This document shows positions 60,701 to 64,000 of a stretch of 64,000 nt of DNA, one piece after another (the first letter of the stretch is position 1; every line of letters starts with the position of its first letter). Origin of the DNA: Hydractinia symbiolongicarpus (taxonomy: Eukaryota > Cnidaria > Hydrozoa > Anthoathecata > Hydractiniidae); NCBI RefSeq assembly GCF_029227915.1, contig NC_079880.1:26221501-26285500 (forward strand), read 5' to 3'. A program made the position numbers and the translations under genes. A model generated the notes under the pieces. That model was not told where the DNA came from. It saw nothing but the letters and a program-made list of their open reading frames with translations, and did no database searches.

Positions 60701-63700
60701 CAGGACTTAACTGAACTTACTTTAGATTTTGACCTTTCAAATGTGATAAATGAGACAATTGGACTCCAAGAAATAACATTCTTCTTAATTTGACATGATT
60801 GCTTGAACTCAACGATTACACTGGCGCTGTGATAGTGCTTTATTAAAAAAAATAGATAAATATGTCATTTTTTGCTGTGGGACCAATCCTAGCCGTTAAA
60901 GCGCGCTGAAGAAATAGAGACATTTTCATAAAGTGCATTTCATTGACTTTCTAGCGGTATCAATCCGTTTGAATTACAACGGTTGCGTCACATATTCGTA
61001 CCAACATGTATTTAGCGATAATTTTCCGATGTTACTAGGTTGCATCGCTTTTAACAGTGAAAGGATTGACTGTGGGACTTAATTGAACTGATTTTAGACT
61101 TTGACCTTATAAAGGTCATCTCACTGAGACAATTGGACTCCAAGAAATAACATTCTACTTACTTTGACATGATTGCCGGAACTCAACGATTACACTGGGC
61201 ACTGTGGAAGCGTTTCATTCAAAAATTTGGATAAATAAGTCACTCTTTACCGTGGTACCAATCCTTGCCGTTTTCTCGCGCTGAAGAAATGAAGACATTT
61301 TCAAAAACTACATTTCATTGACCTTCTAACGGTGTCAATCCATTTGAGTTACAACAGTTGCGTCAAGGATTTGTAGCAACATGTATTTAGAGATTTGTTT
61401 ACGATATTACTAGGTTGCATAGCTTTTAACAGGGAATCGATTGACTGCGGGACTTAACTGAACTTACTTTATATTTTGACCTTTTAAATGTGATAAATGA
61501 GACAATTGGACTCCAAGAAATAACATTCTTCTTAATTTGACATGATTGCTTGAACTCAACGATTACACTGGCGCTGTGATAGCGCTTTATTAAAAAAAAA
61601 AAAATTAGATAAATAAGTCATTTTTTACTGTGGGACCAATCCTAGCCGTTAGTGCGCGCTGAAGAAATAGAGACATTTTCATAAAGTGCATTTCATTGAC
61701 TTTCTAGCGGTATCAATCCGTTTGTGTTACAACAGTTGCGTCAAGGATTCCTACCAACATGTATTTAGAGATTTGTTTCCGATATTACTAGGTTGCATCG
61801 CTTTTAACAGTGAAACGATTGACTGTGGGACTTAATTGAACTTACTTTAGACTTTAAACTTATAAATGTGATAGATGAGACAATTGGACTCCAAGAAATA
61901 ACATTCTACTTAATTTGACATGATTGCCGGAACTCAACGATTACACTGGGCACTGTGGAAGTGCTTCATTTAAACATTTTGATAAATAAGTCATTCTTTA
62001 CCGTGGTACCAATCCTTGCCTTTAGCTCGTGCTGAAGAAGTAGAGACATTTTCAAAAACTACATTTCATTTACTTTTTAACAGTAACAGTCCGTTGGAGT
62101 TACAACTGTTGCGTCACATATTGGTACCAACATGTATTTAGCGAAATGTTTCTGTTATCACAATGTTGCATCGCTTTTAACAGTAAAACGATTGACTGTG
62201 GGACTTAATAGAACTGATTTTAGACTTTGACCTTGTAAAGGTCATCACTGAGACAATTGGACTCCAAGAAATAACATTCTTCTTAATTTGACATGATTGC
62301 TTGAAGTCAACGATTACACTGGGCACTGTGGAAGCGTTTCATTCAAAAATTTGGATAAATAAGTCACTCTTTACCGTGGTACCAATCCTTGCCGTTTTCT
62401 CGCGCTGAAGAAATGAAGACATTTTCAAAAACTACATTTCATTGACCTTCTAACGGTGTCAATCCATTTGAGTTACAACAGTTGCGTCAAGGATTTGTAG
62501 CAACATGTATTTAGAGATTTGTTTACGATATTACTAGGTTGCATAGCTTTTAACAGGGAATCGATTGACTGTGGGACTTAATTGAACTGCTTTGGACTTT
62601 GACCTTATGAATGTAATAAATGAGACAACTGATCTCCAAAAAATAATATTCCTCTTAATTTGACATGATTGCTTGAACTCAACGATTACACTGGCGCTGT
62701 GATAGCGCTTTATTACAAAAAAAAATAGATAAATAAGTCATTTTTTTACCGTGGTACCAATCCTTGCCGTTACTTCGAGTTGAAGAAATAGAGACAGTTT
62801 GGAAAAATACATTTCATTGACTTTCTAACGGTATCAATCCGTTTCAGTTACAACAGTTGCGTCAAGGATTCGTACCAACATGTATTTAGAGATTTGTTTC
62901 GGATATTACTAGGTTGCATAGCTTTTAACAGGGAATCGATTGACCGCGGGACTTAACTGAACTTACTTTAGACTTTGACCTTTTAAATGTGATAAATGAG
63001 ACAATTGTACTCCAAGAAATAACATTCTTCTTAATTTGACATGATTGCTTGAACTCAATGAATACACTGGCTCTGTGATAGCGCTTTATTAAAAAAAAAT
63101 AGATAAGTAAGTGATTTTTTACTGTGGGACCAACCCTAGACGTTAGTGCGCGCTGAAGAAAGAGAGACATTTTCAAAAAGTGCATTTCATTGACTTTCTG
63201 GCGGTATTAATCCGTTTAAATTACAACGGTTGCGTCACATATTGGTACCAACATGTATCTAGCGATATTTTTCCGATGTTACTAGGTTGCATAGCTTTTA
63301 ACAGTGAAACGATTGACTGTGGGAGTTAATTCAACTGATTTCAGACTTTGAACTTATAAATGTGATAAATGAGACAATTGGACTCCAAGAAATAACATTC
63401 TTCTTAATTTGACATGATTGCTTGAACTCAACGATTACACTGGCGCTCTGATAGCCTTTTATTAAAAAAAAATAGATTAATAAGTCATTTTTTACTGTGG
63501 GACCAATCCTAGCCGTTAGCGCGCCTGAAGAAATGGAGACAATTTCAAAAACTACATTTCATTGACTTTCTAACGGTATCAATGCGTTTGAGTTACAACA
63601 GTTGCGTCAAGGATTCGTACCAACATGTATTTAGAGATTTGTTTCCGATATTACTAGGTTGCATCGCTTTTAACAAGGGATCGATTGACTGCGGGACTTA

Positions 63701-64000
63701 ATTGAACTTTCTTTAGACTTTGACTTTTCAAATGTGATAAATGAGACAATTGGACTCCAAGAAATAACATTCTTCTTAATTTGACATGATTGCTTGAACT
63801 CAACGATTACACTGGCGCTGTGACAGTGCTTTATGAAGAAAAATAGATAAATAAGTCATTTTTTACCGTGGGACCAATCCTAAGGGTTAGCGCGCGCTGA
63901 AGAAATAGAGACAGTTTCAAAAACTACGTTTTATTGCCTATTTAACGGTCTCAGTCCGTTGGAGTTACAACTGTTGCGTCACATATTGGTACCAACATGC
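57723..64000 (+). repeat. Satellite array, right block (runs off window)
   Basis: The same satellite continues after the short transposon copy to the end of the window, so the array is truncated by the window edge. Monomers here are mostly the class with CAGGGAATCGATTGACTGCG or CAGTGAAACGATTGACTG starts and long A-runs (up to about 13 A near 61,591). Several monomers repeat at four- to five-monomer spacing; for example, the class containing GCACTGTGGAAGTGCTTC appears near 60,080 and again near 61,947. No other feature was seen. Confidence 0.96.

Noticed and set aside
7559-63185. About twenty minus-strand open frames of 63-96 codons with similar proteins ending SQSFHC (for example 7,559-7,819, 12,864-13,115, 43,710-43,961, 62,925-63,185)
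   Set aside because: They all fall at the same phase of the satellite monomer, exist only in monomers whose A-run and CACTGGCG variant happen to keep the frame, and are broken in most of the roughly 160 monomers. The similarity is that of the satellite itself.
1-64000. Telomeric repeats, ribosomal RNA genes or centromere-protein-B box (TTCGNNNNANNCGGG)
   Set aside because: No TTAGGG-type arrays, no rRNA-like sequence and no match to the box pattern were seen in the monomer classes read.
1-64000. Bacterial, viral or defence-system gene content
   Set aside because: No reading frame of plausible length, no ribosome-binding context, and the repeats are of eukaryotic type.

Overview
This window is eukaryotic and almost certainly animal, repeat-dominated DNA with no convincing protein-coding gene. 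The supporting evidence is a long tandem satellite, a TTAA-targeting (piggyBac-like) DNA transposon, a tRNA-derived SINE with a tetranucleotide tail, and the absence of any bacterial-style gene structure. The AT-rich, TAGC-rich unique sequence inside the transposon would fit a marine invertebrate such as a sponge, but that is only an impression.

Layout. (1) 1-48,584: a head-to-tail satellite array with a basic unit of about 372 bp. Several diverged monomer classes alternate in higher-order repeats, with local repeat distances of about 1.3, 1.47, 1.85, 1.86, 2.09, 2.6 and 3.0 kb and one roughly 9-kb block present twice. Some monomers are shortened to 228 bp. (2) 48,589-52,480: a 3.9-kb non-autonomous piggyBac-like element inserted at a TTAA in the satellite. 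It has 17-bp perfect terminal inverted repeats and G/C-rich subterminal palindromes. Its interior holds unrelated sequence: a purine-rich GGCAAG tract, a degenerate tRNA-like sequence, decayed direct repeats, a 72-bp tandem repeat split by a SINE, and TAGC-rich DNA. (3) 52,485-56,965: satellite again, containing a 1,495-bp higher-order unit present twice. (4) 56,970-57,718: a 749-bp copy of the same transposon at the same satellite site, lacking the interior between 7-bp direct repeats. (5) 57,723-64,000: satellite.

The main story is how the array evolves. Monomers spread by unequal exchange or conversion at many scales. A transposon landed once, was co-amplified with its flanking satellite, and one copy probably lost its core. 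Empty versions of the insertion site survive elsewhere in the window. The many short open frames recurring on the minus strand are by-products of the satellite sequence, not genes. No new enzymatic or immune system is visible. The features most worth following are the transposon pair, the SINE insertion and the higher-order satellite architecture, which could mark a centromeric or other heterochromatic region.
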